DNA from: Druceiella hillmani
Taxonomy: Eukaryota; Arthropoda; Insecta; Lepidoptera; Hepialidae
Direction of reading: 5' to 3'
Length of the DNA: 64,000 bases
Assembly: GCA_039881145.1 (NCBI GenBank)
Contig: JAYKKI010000063.1
Span: 13,051,001-13,115,000, forward strand
Position 1 is the stretch's first letter. Each line of letters opens with the position of its first letter. The notes under the pieces were generated by a model that ran no database searches, was not told where the DNA came from, and worked only from the letters and a program-made list of their open reading frames with translations. This document shows positions 36,145 to 47,400 of the stretch, piece by piece. The translations under genes and the position numbers were made by a program.

Positions 36145-37184
36145 GTAAGCTTTTAATTGTACATAAATACCTACGAAATATACATATTCAACTTGAACCC
36201 ACAGAGCACTTCATCACAATTAGTTTTTGTGCATATAAAAACAGTTTAAATGACTTGGTAAACACTGCATTTGAATATTTTGTTACACGCTTCACATCAC
36301 TTAGTTTCGTTGTATTGTCACACTTGTGAGTAGAAATTTCTTGTTCACATTCAATTGTTTGCCTTTAAGCACTTTTTGGCCTGTTTTAACTATTTTTTTT
36401 TTATTGGTTCAAAAGTCATTTTTTGCACCTCGTTCTAAGTATGACATAAATGTAAAAGACACTCGGCATGCTTTAAGCAAGTCATTAATGTTTGAAAACA
36501 TTCTAATGTAATGTCTCACATGTGTACATTTATTTCTCACAAATGAACACTTAAACGCTGTTTAAAAAATAAATTGAAAGCAACTGCCTGTTTTTTCTGA
36601 AAAATCTTAAATTTTTGCATCAATTGCATGATGTTCTGTTAGACAAAGCATGGATGTCTTTATTTATAATGGATGTTGATTTATTGTTGAAGTTTTTAAA
36701 TAATTTTTTATTTGTGGTCGTTGAGTTATTTGAATTTTTTCATATATTTAATGGTAAAAAACCCAACAAAATTTTTGCATAGGTTATTAGGAATTTATGT
36801 TGCTGTATTAGACATATACTTTTTGTTTAAGAGTTTTATGAGAAAATACTTTAATTTTTTAAATTTTATTTTAATTTTCAAAATGTATTTAGATATGTTA
36901 GCTTTCTACATGAAACAAGTTATTTTGAAATTCCTATAATCATGTAATTTTCTTTTTGACTGAGCTCCTCTACGCCTAAAAATTGACTGCCAGTTATTCA
37001 ACCCGCATCTATGATTTAGCTAATTGTGCTCTATATTGTTTATGTCATGCTTTGTTCCTATTATATTTTATATTTAACTTATACTATGCTAGAGTCCGCA
37101 GTACCTACTTTTGTTTATGATTTCTAGCCAGTGTCATGTAGCTATGGCATGCTTGCATTTTCTTTTTTTATTATTATTTTGCAG
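36145..37184 (+). other. lap intron, 1.0 kb
   Basis: The intron runs from GTAAGC to TTTTGCAG with a good T-rich tract. Open frames in it (36093-36329 continues out of the exon; 36326-36511; 36712-36939) are AT-driven and not protein-like. Confidence 0.8.
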
Positions 37185-37244
37185 GGCCAAGGTATGCAGT
37201 TGCCTCCCATCTCACAAACATTCCATTCACCCTTATATGCTATG
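37185..37244 (+). CDS. lap: lap small exon, 20 codons
   Basis: Exactly 60 nt, phase 0 in and out, between TTTTGCAG and GTAAGT. It encodes GQGMQLPPISQTFHSPLYAM. Both splice sites are strong. Because it is a multiple of three with equal phases, it can be skipped or included freely, and the flanking exons (ending ATG, starting CAG) would still join in frame. Confidence 0.85.
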
Positions 37245-39392
37245 GTAAGTTGCATCTTTCCTTTTGTGTGAATGTTGCCAATTAATGACTGAAGTTTTGC
37301 GAATTTCCGAATGACGTCAAATGTCATTTAGGGAAGGTTCTAATGTTGAAAATATGTAATTAAAATGCAGTTTACAGTAACATGAAAATGAGATTTTCTA
37401 TTTTCGCAAAACGCAATGAACATCTTTGATAGGTTAAATTTAAGTAAAAGATAACTAAAAAATATTTTGATGGACTTAATTTCTTTTCTCTTTTTAACGT
37501 CTATATTTACAAAATGTAATACAAAGTTTAATACTAGAAATAATCATCCATGGTTTATTTCTTAAATTGTAATAAAACAAACATGTTTATTGCGTTCTGG
37601 CTCCCTTTAAACATATATTCAATGTGAAAGATTAAAAAAAAAATTTTACAAACCAGAACCATTCCTTAAAAGACTGTATCTGTTATGAGAGATTTTCTTT
37701 AATCTTGAATTTGCATTGTTTGTCTTTTTTTTTAATTACCCTTTTTAAGGCTTTTTAAAGGTACTAAATGGATATAAATCAAATCCCCTTTTTTATATAC
37801 GAAAAGAGTGAGGTAATCAAATATCTAATCGACATGATTACATAGCTGACTAGTGATATAAAAAGAAATACAATATTTTACGTATTTTTAATTCTATTCT
37901 CATGTAATTTTATACCTTAGCTTTCAGAAATGTTTACCTTAGCTTTCAGAAGTAAACAAATAGTTACACAAGATTTTAGAATAGTTTGGATTGTGTACTG
38001 TTATAGAAAACTTACGATAAACGTTTTTTTATTTTAATTGTAAATAGCAGTTGAATTTTTGGAGACGTGGGTAAAAATGGTACAATGGTTTATATATCAG
38101 TATTTAAGATAATGTAAACACGCAAGCGCACCCAAATGAACACGCAAACGGTGTTGCAAGATTTCTAGAGCACATGGGAATTACACTGTTACATTAATAC
38201 ATTTTAAATTTGAGAAGTAATGACTGTGATGCGTTTTGTTCCACGTCGTTCTTATATGATACGTGGATCGTTTTACATTCAACCGTGTGCATTCGATTGC
38301 TTTTCATTTTAATAGTTTGTTCATTGTGTATTTTCGTAATTTTTTTTTAAATATAGCTCATAGTTAGCTGGAGGAAGAAAATACTTGTAAATTGCTTAAG
38401 AGTGCCAGTTGGTTGTAGTTAGACAAATTATTAAAATACAAAGGAACCTAAAAATGCACACGACTGACTATAAATTTCCATTTTCCACAAAAGAATGACG
38501 TAAAACCCAAATGCTAAATGTATAACTTAAAATTTTATCATATGCCGTGGCATAACATGATAGTAAAAAATTTATTATTTTTTTTATATTTATTTACATT
38601 TCTATATATAAAGTCTTCAAATTTAGTGAAAATTAAAGATATTTTTATGTTTCGTTAAGACGTTTATAATCCATTGAAAAATAGCAGTGATAATAGAATG
38701 TACTGGAGCCAAACAAAAGAATCTTGGTCACAATTGCAAATATTAAACTGTTAATTTAAAAAAAATTTCAAAATTTATTCAGTATATTACATGCAAACAT
38801 AACAACTGTTATAATAAATGAAAACTTAGGCCATCAATGTAAATATATTATAAGCCATTTTGTAGTTCTAGTCCATAGAAATATATAGACAAGATATTTA
38901 TTTTTATTATAATAAATTATTTTTTTAGCTTCTAATCCTTCTAAACAAAACCATAAATTTATAAGAATAATTCAATTTATGTAGTTTTTTTTATAGAGAA
39001 ATAATTTATTATGCAATCAAAAAAATTTGTTGTTCTCATTATCATAATTATATTTAAATATTTCATTATCATAAACAAGAACCTCTATGAAAAGCAAAAT
39101 TAAAGAAAATTGTGAATTATATTATAGAAATAGATCTGTAATCGCTATCGTCCTTTGGTTGTATATTAATAAAAAAATTTAATTAAAAGGGTTCTAATAA
39201 GTATCATACACATTTCTGTGCACTTAGCGGTGAAAATTTTTCGTCCAAAGATAAAGCGAGAAAAGTAACAAAATCAGAAAATACATTTTAAAAAATAAAA
39301 AGTTATTAGTTTTATGACAAAAAAGTCATTAGTTTTATAACAAAAACAAGTGATCTTTTATTGTACTTCTTTTAACGAGTTTTTCACAAACA

Positions 39393-40572
39393 TTTGGAAT
39401 ATTCTCCACAATATTTGAAATTCCTCCCAAAGATGTGCTTTGAAATACTCCCCAAAGATGTAGAAAATTTGAAATACCTCCCAAAGATGTTGTTTGAAAT
39501 ACTCCTCAAAGATGTAGAAAATTTGAAATACCTCCCAAAGATGTTCTTTGAAATACTCCACAAAGATGGAAAAAATTTGAAATACCTCCCAAAGATGTTC
39601 TTTGAAATACTTCCCAAAGATGTCGAAAATTTGAAATACCTCCCAAAGATGTTCTTTGAAATACTCCCCAAAGATGTAGAAAATTTGAAATACCTCCCAA
39701 AGATGCTCTTTGAAATACTCCACAAAGATGGAAAAAATTTGAAATACCTCCCAAAGATGTTCTTTGAAATACTTCCCAAAGATGTCGAAAATTTGAAATA
39801 CCTCCCAAAGATGTTCTTTGAAATATTCCCCAAAGATGTAGAAAATTTGAAATACCTCCCAAAGATATTCTTTGAAATACTCCACAAAGATGTAAAAAAT
39901 TTGAAATACCTCCCAAAGATGTTCTTTGAAATACTTCCCAAAGATGTCGAAAATTTGAAATACCTCCCAAAGATGTTCTTTGAAATACTCCCCAAAGATG
40001 TAGAAAATTTGAAATACCTCCCAAAGATGTTCTTTGAAATACTCCCCAAAAGATGTAGAAAATTTGAAATACCTCCCAAAGATGTGCTTTGAAATACTCC
40101 CCAAATATGTAGAAAATTTGAAATACCTCCCAAAGATGTTCTTTGAAATACTCCCCAAAGATGTAGAAAATTTGAAATACATCCCAAAGATGTTCTTTGA
40201 AATACTCCCAAAAGATGTAGAAAATTTGAAATACCTCCCAAAGATGTTCTTTGAAATACTCCCCAAAGATGTATAAAATTTGAAATACCTCCCAAAGATG
40301 TTCTTTGAAATACTCCCCAAAAGATGTAGAAAATTTGAAATGCCTCCCAAAGATGTGCTTTGAAATACTTCCCAAAGACGTAGAAAATTTGAAATACCTT
40401 CCAAAGATGTTCTTTGAAATACTCCCCAAAGATGTAGAAAATTTGAAATACCTCCCAAAGATGTTCTTTGAAATACTCCACAAAGATGTAAAAAATTTGA
40501 AATACCTCCCAAAGATGTTCTTTGAAATACTCCCCAAAGATGTAGAAAATTTGAAACACTTCCCAAAGATTT
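39393..40572. repeat. 54-bp minisatellite, about 22 copies, with 162-bp higher-order period
   Basis: The unit is AAATACCTCCCAAAGATG-TTCTTTG-AAATACTCCCCAAAGATG-TAGAAAATTTG, itself made of two related halves. The period of 54 bp is a multiple of three, so both strands stay open in several frames: three minus-strand frames of 360-416 codons and + frames up to 232 codons, all periodic in 18 residues. The variant CACAAAGATGGAAAAA recurs at 39561 and 39723 and as a relative at 39885, 162 bp apart, showing a trimeric higher-order unit. Single-base insertions (CCCCAAAAGATG near 40048 and 40318) occur in two otherwise similar sub-blocks. No start context or protein family is seen. Confidence 0.96.
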
Positions 40573-40918
40573 TCTGCAGAAGTTGCATTCACTTTTTTTT
40601 ACTTTCAATTAATTTCATCGCATAGTAGATAAATGAGATTAAGATAGGGAGATTGAAGGGCTATTTCTTCAATTGCCGATTTTTAAAGTTTGTCAGATAA
40701 TTAATACAGAGTTAGGACGTAGGTTTTTAATCGTTGCCTTCTTGAAAGATAAACCTACAATCTATCAATCCCTTCCCGGAAGGGATAGTAAGACTTTCCA
40801 AAAAACATTCATAGCCTTATTTTGTGAAGAATTCCCTTGACTCTCCAAATATCTTCCAGACTAATGTAAAAAAAAACACTCCTTTACTATAATAGAACCC
40901 TCTAGCCTGCTTAGTAGT

Positions 40919-41155
40919 TTATGTAACAAAATCAGAATGATATTTTTCTAAAGATCTACGACACTGCCTAAATGTCTTGAACTTCGATCCATCAGCCCAT
41001 AGCACAAAATATCCAATGTGTCTTTTTGAGCCCCTTCTACTCGTTGTCAATTTTGAGACCTTAAAGGATGTTTCTATATACGGACTAGCTCTAACAAGCT
41101 TTTCGCAAACAATCCATAACAGTGGTTTATGAGATTTGCTTATTATGGCTTTCAT
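40919..41155 (-). other. Unexplained open frame, 78 codons, intronic
   Basis: This minus-strand frame is less AT-biased than its surroundings and encodes a basic, mixed-composition peptide including SKLTTSRRGSKRHIGYFVLW and a Cys-Arg-Arg element. I do not recognise a family. It lies in the last lap intron, antisense to the gene, downstream of the minisatellite. A fragment of a transposon protein is the most likely source; a real small gene is not supported. Confidence 0.25.
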
Positions 41156-41810
41156 TGAAGTGCATTTGTATTTCCCGTGTATTTTAGTTATGATGACTAT
41201 TGAACAATTTCAAATTGAGAAATATCGCAAAAATGCCGCTACGAGCTTTGTTTTTTGATTTGAACCCTTATTCTGAAAATGTATGAGAGTATCTCCGACA
41301 GTAGAATGTGAAAGTTTACATTTGTGAAACTTTCTACTATGTAACATATTGTTAAGTCTTTGTCATGAAGCACATTGACTGCGGTGTGTTTTTCTAGGCT
41401 CAAAGATGTTTTATGGCATGTTGATCTCAAAAGAAAGAGAAACATTAGAAACCTATTTTCAAAAGTCGAATGTAAACTTGAATTTAATAAACCACTGGTT
41501 TGTTTACCTTGTTTTTCCTTTACCTTTATATTAAATAGTTGGAGAAAGAGCAAGGATATTTCCACCTTCTAGTTACATATAAATAAGTCATAATACCAGT
41601 AGTGATGCATCACACATCTGATCAAAAACTGAGCGGTCACAGAACAAAGTAAACATGTCTGTACTGTTGAATGTCTGTTAATATAGCTACTATGTTAATT
41701 TTTTTTATTAATAACCTATTTGTAATAAATGGATTGTCTAGCAACGTTTCACGGCAGCGTGTCTTAAAAGTGTTTAATGTCCTTGTAAACCTTGTTATAT
41801 TTGCCAACAG

Positions 41811-41930
41811 CAGCAGCCAGGGATGATGGGAATGCCAGCCATGCAACCGGGTATGATGCAGATGCCCGCTATGGTACCGATGCGGCCCACGATGCCTCCC
41901 CAACCCGCAGCCAACAACAACTTTAGTTAG
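41811..41930 (+). CDS. lap: lap last coding exon, C-terminus and stop
   Basis: This exon starts in phase 0 after GCCAACAG and ends at TAG 41928-41930. It encodes QQPGMMGMPAMQPGMMQMPA, then MVPMRPTMPPQPAANNNFS. A Met/Pro/Gln-rich end with an M-R-P-P-like element is also seen at the PICALM C-terminus. The acceptor is followed by two further CAG triplets (AACAGCAGCAG), so up to two Gln codons may be dropped by alternative acceptor choice. The minus-strand frame here is a shadow. Confidence 0.95.
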   Translation, partial: QQPGMMGMPAMQPGMMQMPAMVPMRPTMPPQPAANNNFS

Positions 41931-42103
41931 ATTCACTCACTTTACATTGTACTAGCCTAGGTTAACTATTGTCTGTTTGAACTTCCTAGTATGTTAACGT
42001 GTATCTGCCGCCTCGCGGATCTCTCGTTGCATGCCCATGCGTTATGCTTATGTTGAAATTTTAATTTTTGTCGACGCGTCCTACGTAAAGAAAACTCGAC
42101 ACA

Positions 42104-42109
42104 AATAAA
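42104..42109 (+). promoter_or_regulatory. Proximal poly(A) signal AATAAA
   Basis: This is the first canonical hexamer after the lap stop, about 175 nt downstream, followed within 40 nt by T-rich sequence. In this AT-rich DNA the hexamer alone is weak evidence, but its position fits a short 3' UTR isoform. Confidence 0.5.
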
Positions 42110-42684
42110 ATTTGCTACTCTTGCTTAGAAAACGATTCGTTTTTCATGAAAGCGTTTTACGGCAAAATTGTTCATGTAGAGTCGTTTCATAAATATTTTT
42201 TTTGAGATTGGGGGCTTAATCATTGTTACCTGATATATATTATAAACCATTTCATTTACTAAAATATAAATTATAGAAAAATCTTTTATAATTCTGTTTA
42301 ATAATTGCTATAATTTTGGACAACAGTTATTTTAATCATCATTTTCATTATAACAACATTTTTAGCAATATTTGTGGGAAATATTAATAAAACTACTTCA
42401 TCCGTTAGACATTGTCTCTCAGGCGAAATACACATGCAATCTGGGACCGTTAATGAATCATAACAAAAGCAAATTGTTTAAAGTAATCCATAAGTTTTCC
42501 ATGAAATTCTTATGTGCTTTATTTCGATATTTGGCCAATTGTGTCTTAAACTTTATCTGATTTGGACGATTATAATCATATAATCATGGATTTGATAACT
42601 ATGAACAGTTAATTTATAGCCAGATATATAGACTCAAACTTAAGTTTAAAATGGCTTACAGCATCAAACTAGTCGATTAAAGCA

Positions 42685-42698
42685 CCCCCCCCCCCCCC
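42685..42698. repeat. C14 homopolymer run
   Basis: Fourteen consecutive C bases occur in AT-rich sequence, in the probable lap 3' UTR. It may be length-variable, or its length may be a sequencing artefact. Confidence 0.95.
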
Positions 42699-43066
42699 AA
42701 TCGGAGACTTAAAATTCAGCTTATTAAGACACAGTTCAACTGAAAGCAATTCTTTAAAAGTATTTTAACGTTCTCGTTTCATATGTCGATAAATTTTCTA
42801 TAATACAATATACGTTGATCGACATTTTTATCTTTGGTGCAATTGCTGCCTATGGTTTTATTAATGTTAGCAATCGAATGTATCTAGGCTCGGTTCATAT
42901 TGTTTTTTTTGTATCGCAACTTAATATTACTAAAATATTTAAATAGATAAATAAAATACTTAGAGGCCCAACGTTTTTAATGAAAACCATATGTTGTAAT
43001 TCATTATGTAAATTGAATATATAACGGATGCTTGTTATGTTACTCTATGTATTGAACAGATATGTA

Positions 43067-43289
43067 TGTATATAGGATAATGCTGTGTATAAGAAATAAT
43101 CAGTTGATTATATAATGTATGAAAACTATATACGGATCGCGCTATCCACGTAAATATACGTCTAAATTGAGTACTGGAAGGGGCGAAATCCGATTGTACC
43201 GATGTTAAGGTAAAAAAATTACTTAATTTCCACTTTAGATCACCTGTATAGTATGCATCTACGTATGCTTCTGTGTGTGTTTGTATATA
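43067..43289 (+). promoter_or_regulatory. Two Pumilio-type UGUAUAUA sites
   Basis: TGTATATA occurs at 43067-43074 and 43282-43289, matching the UGUAHAUA element bound by PUF proteins. A third copy is at 46274-46281 if the 3' UTR reaches that far. In AT-rich DNA such octamers also arise by chance, so function is only a possibility. Confidence 0.3.
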
Positions 43290-44400
43290 GAATCACTGTT
43301 ACATCTATCTTTATTATAGATTTATAGAATAAGGTAGAAATTTGGTTCGTGTTTAAACGGCGGCTTTTAATATGTCTTGAAATTTACTTCCTCAATTAGC
43401 ATCTGCATTAAAAAATTTAAATGTAGGTACAGTGTGTGGAAATACTGGCAACATATTGAAAATGGCCGATTGAGGAGTACATTGAAAATTGTAGTATCTT
43501 TTACTATGCCAGTGTCATCAAATACTATATTTAAAAAAATTTGTGAAATATTATTGAAAACAAGATGGGTTTATCATTCAGTGCGAATGGTTCTTTAGGG
43601 TGATGGGTTTTTTCTTAATACTATTTGTATTTGCTTATAGAAATATATATATTATAATTTTGCATTAGATATTCGGCCATCGTTTAAACAGAACTATTTA
43701 AATTATTAATATTGAACATTCTCATATATATTAGTGTAACTCTGTAGCCATTAAGCGAGAAAAATAAATATTTTGGATATAGTAAATCAAATCATACAAT
43801 GCTTGATCATGTTATATGAAATGAATATTAAATATATTATTAAAATATAGTCACTCTATAAGTAAATTATATATATATATTTATATATATAATACATATA
43901 TATTCATATTTGTATATGGAGAATAATTTTGTTTGTTTCTGGAGATGATGTAATGTAACTAGGATGTTATAAATCTGCAAAACGATTACAAGTCTTACGA
44001 AAGAAAGTTTTAGTGAAAGAGGCTGTGGTTTTAATATTTTGAAGTTATTGGCATACGCCCAAAACCTATATTTAATATATAGTTATATGTCTTCATAATG
44101 ATTCATTTTTAGGGTTTTCATCAATTCACACTTTTCAAAATTAAGTGAAAAACATACGCTGGGTATGCGTATGCTGGATATTCAGCAAATTTGACGAAAT
44201 ACTTTTTTCGGAAGACTTGTACAAGTATTTCTTAATTGTTAAACAAAAGTGGGAAATATTTGGATACTTCATAATGGTACTTTGTGATGGTTTCACTTTA
44301 ATGTACGATTCTGTTAATCTAACTTATTTAAATAAATAAATGGTTATCAATGCTTCTTGTTGAATGGTTCATGAAAATGTTAACACTAAACATTTTGACA

Positions 44401-47400
44401 AGAATGTGAGAAAATTGCGTGACTTTTTTTTTAATTAGCTCCTTTATTTGTGAGATGCTGTTCATTTTCGCCAGTAGTGTTAGAATAATTTAAACTTACC
44501 TGAAAAATCTTAGAACATTGTTTGTACATGATATGAGAATTGGTCTGGTCCATACAAGCGATTTAGAAACCCATTAAGAACTTTGGACAGAAAACCTCAT
44601 TTATTTCAAATAACTTGATATGGATGACTACGTAGCCATATTAGAAACGATACTAATTTATGTTATAAACTTACATTTTTCTTTCTTTAAATTCGAAATG
44701 ATATTATTCATATATTGAAGTAAATAATGGAAATATTGACCACTTTTTTTTTCATGTATATTGATCACCATTTATATTAAAAAAAATAAAATGACCAGTT
44801 ATAGCAAAGATCGATTTAAATCATTATTAAAATTACCACTTTAGATCATTGTTGATGATTCTGTCACTGTCTACAAACATAACTTATAAAGGTTGACACT
44901 GTCTACAAACATAACTTATAAAGGCATTTCAAACGTAATATTCAAATATACTTTTGAAGTCAGAAAACAGATTATTTCATATTTGCTCACAAGAAATTGT
45001 TACTGAGAAACTAGTGGTAAAAAAATGGTTATAGATTTTTTTAACAAAGGTGTGATCATAAATATAACTTTTTTAACTCAAATTAAATTTTGTAGTAAAA
45101 ATAATCCAATTTATAGAGAATAGAGAAATTAACACATTGTACATGTTTAGACCACAGCGTAATTGAATATACGACACGTAATTATTATACTATTAGACAA
45201 TTTTCAATCTTTAGGGTACAATAAGTTTTCATATGGAGGGAGTTTAACATTTTGGAAAAATCATTTGAGATTCGAATCTTTACAACTAAACAGTCAATAT
45301 GTACACTTACTTTTTATTAAAATTAATCATACTCTGTTAGTTGAAAGTGTTAAATCAGGGTTGTGTTCAAAGATCATTGGAAAAAAATAATTCAAAATGA
45401 CAGTTGTCAAAAACTTTTTTTCTTTTATTTTATGGCATTCATCTCTTTTCCAGAGAACCTATCCTAATGTCAAGTTTAAATAGAGGTTAGGCAATATTGA
45501 CATATAATCATTCACTGTTGCTAGATTAGAAATATAATGAGTATGAAGTGACAATATTTATAATACACAGGTTGTACTTTTAATATATATTTTTAAAATA
45601 TCTAAAAACCCATTTATGTTTTGCTTTCTTCGTTAATTAGCTTCTTAATGCAGTGAGGAATATTTATTAAGTTTAATATATGATGTAATAAATTAATAAT
45701 ATTAATAATTGTATTTGGAGTAAACTGTCACTTTCTTCAATTTGATTTTGATTCAGAAGGTAAATAATTTATATTGGACTTAAATGTCATGGCTCTCTCT
45801 ACTGTTTTTTTAACAAGCACATTAGTACCAACCTCATTAATAAAATGGATAATAGTGCACACTAATATTTATAAATTAAAGTATCCATTAGAGGAAACAA
45901 TTTTGTTGTGATAAAGTGTCATTTAGAAATTTTGTTGAAATTTTTTTGCTGTCTTATTAAATCTCTGAAATCTCCATGTCGCGTGTCATTAGTACCATTG
46001 CTTTCACTTATTTCGAACAATGAAATTATTGTTCAATTACAGGAACGTCCGTTTAATGGCTCTATTATTTTCCGATTGTATTAAATATAAATAAATGCCT
46101 CATTCGTTCTACAGATGGGCTTAACTCTGTGATCGAAGAGTTGACTGAATGCGTTTATAGTTACTTTTTTTATAGCAAAATGTACCAGTTAGTAAGTTTA
46201 TAATTTTTTTAAGATTAGCATTTTTAGTATTAAAAAAATTGGTGGTGTAACAATATGTAGTTATTTGTATGTGTGTATATATACACCGCTATCTGATATC
46301 CGCTTAACTTATAGACGTGTATTATAATTTGTATTGTGTTGTATTTTATGTTAAATTAAAACTATTTTCATGTCTAGAAAGATTTTTAAATCCATTTTTA
46401 CAGGTGCATATTATTTGATCTTTTAATAATAAAATTTTTTTTATTTCTGGTATAAATTTAACTTAGTTTTTACATTACAGTGAATATAGACGCCATTATC
46501 TGGTGGTGTTGTTATATTACATAGTTTGGGTAACAAATCTGTTTTGTTCAAAGATTTTATTTATTTCTAGTTTTATTTTTTATATAAATAAAATGGTACC
46601 TTTTTTAATAAATAAATATCATGTTTATACCGTTCGTTTCAAAGTTTTCTCACTCAACGTCTGTTAAAAAACTTTTTGGTTATTTAATACAAATAAAATA
46701 CGAATTGAAATGACATATTCATAGCCAGGTTTATGTCAATTTTTTTGGCATATGGCAGCTAGTCTTGCCAGAAAGGAAAATATTTTATTATATATCTTAT
46801 TCTAATAATATTTGTCTGTATACTTATATGTTTTACAGAATTCAAGCGTTTGGATAATGGGTCATGTTCATGAATATAATTTTATATAGAATGTTTCACA
46901 ATATTAATATACTCGCTAAAACTACAAAGGTGCCCCTAAAAATAACCATTGGGAGAACAAAATTTTTTGATTAAATTTAATTCTAAATATTTATGATTTA
47001 TCAGAAAAAATTTTAAATTGAGCTGAGTAATTGTTTCTCGGGTTATTGGCATTCAAAGAAGAAATCAGTTATAATGTCGACCGACTTCGAATGTAACTTA
47101 GATGATGTGGATAAGTACAGACGTTTTGAGATAGAGAGAGTTTACATACAGAAGTTTAGAATTAGCAGGAATTTCTAATCTCTAATTTTAAAATTTGATT
47201 TAAGTTTTGAAAACTGTATTTGACAAAATTTTTAAAATTACAAATGCCAGATCCCTAGTTGTGTTTTAATAAATTCTCAAAATTCAATATGGGTGATGCA
47301 ATGTGGATATCGAAATAGGTATCAACGTGATGAATTTTTTCTCACCTTAAAATTCAATTATGAGTTTTAATCAGTTTTGTCTCGGTGCACTTGGAATACA

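Larger units (their letters stand above)
37245..41810 (+). other. lap last intron, 4.6 kb, with minisatellite
   Basis: The intron runs from GTAAGT to GCCAACAG. It carries the 54-bp minisatellite at 39393-40572 and an unexplained minus-strand open frame (40919-41155). The rest is AT-rich with no recognised feature. Confidence 0.8.
4970..41930 (+). other. lap: lap / AP180-CALM clathrin assembly protein gene (3' part, 13 exons)
   Basis: This entry joins the exons listed separately below. In order, the exons run 4970-5045, 10631-10651 (microexon), 11836-11938, 15708-16014, 20260-20405, 21689-21872, 23419-23638, 26799-26936, 30380-30676 (or 30685), 34877-34988, 36042-36144, 37185-37244 and 41811-41930. 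All junctions are GT-AG and every phase matches, giving 1887 nt, i.e. 628 codons plus stop. The protein is an endocytic adaptor: an N-terminal ANTH domain binds PI(4,5)P2 and the SNARE VAMP/synaptobrevin, and a disordered tail binds clathrin, AP-2 and EH-domain proteins. The first helices of ANTH and the start codon are absent from the window. Recognition comes from recalled family sequence (Drosophila lap, vertebrate PICALM and SNAP91), not from a search. Identity is very secure; the exact isoform set is inferred. Confidence 0.95.
41931..44400 (+). other. lap: lap 3' UTR, length uncertain
   Basis: Non-coding sequence follows the stop. Poly(A) signals AATAAA occur at 42104-42109, 42950-42955 and 43763-43768, with another at about 44328, so several UTR lengths are possible. 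Within it are a C14 run (42685-42698), two UGUAUAUA Pumilio-type sites (43067-43074 and 43282-43289) and an AT-repeat stretch near 43866-43915. The true end cannot be fixed without transcript data; long neuronal 3' UTRs would be unsurprising for this gene. Confidence 0.55.

Noticed and set aside
39358..40608. Open frames of 360-416 codons (minus) and up to 232 codons (plus) as genes
   Set aside because: They lie in a 54-bp repeat that lacks stop codons in several frames on both strands. Competing frames are equally long, one-base insertions break the + frame, and the array sits inside a lap intron.
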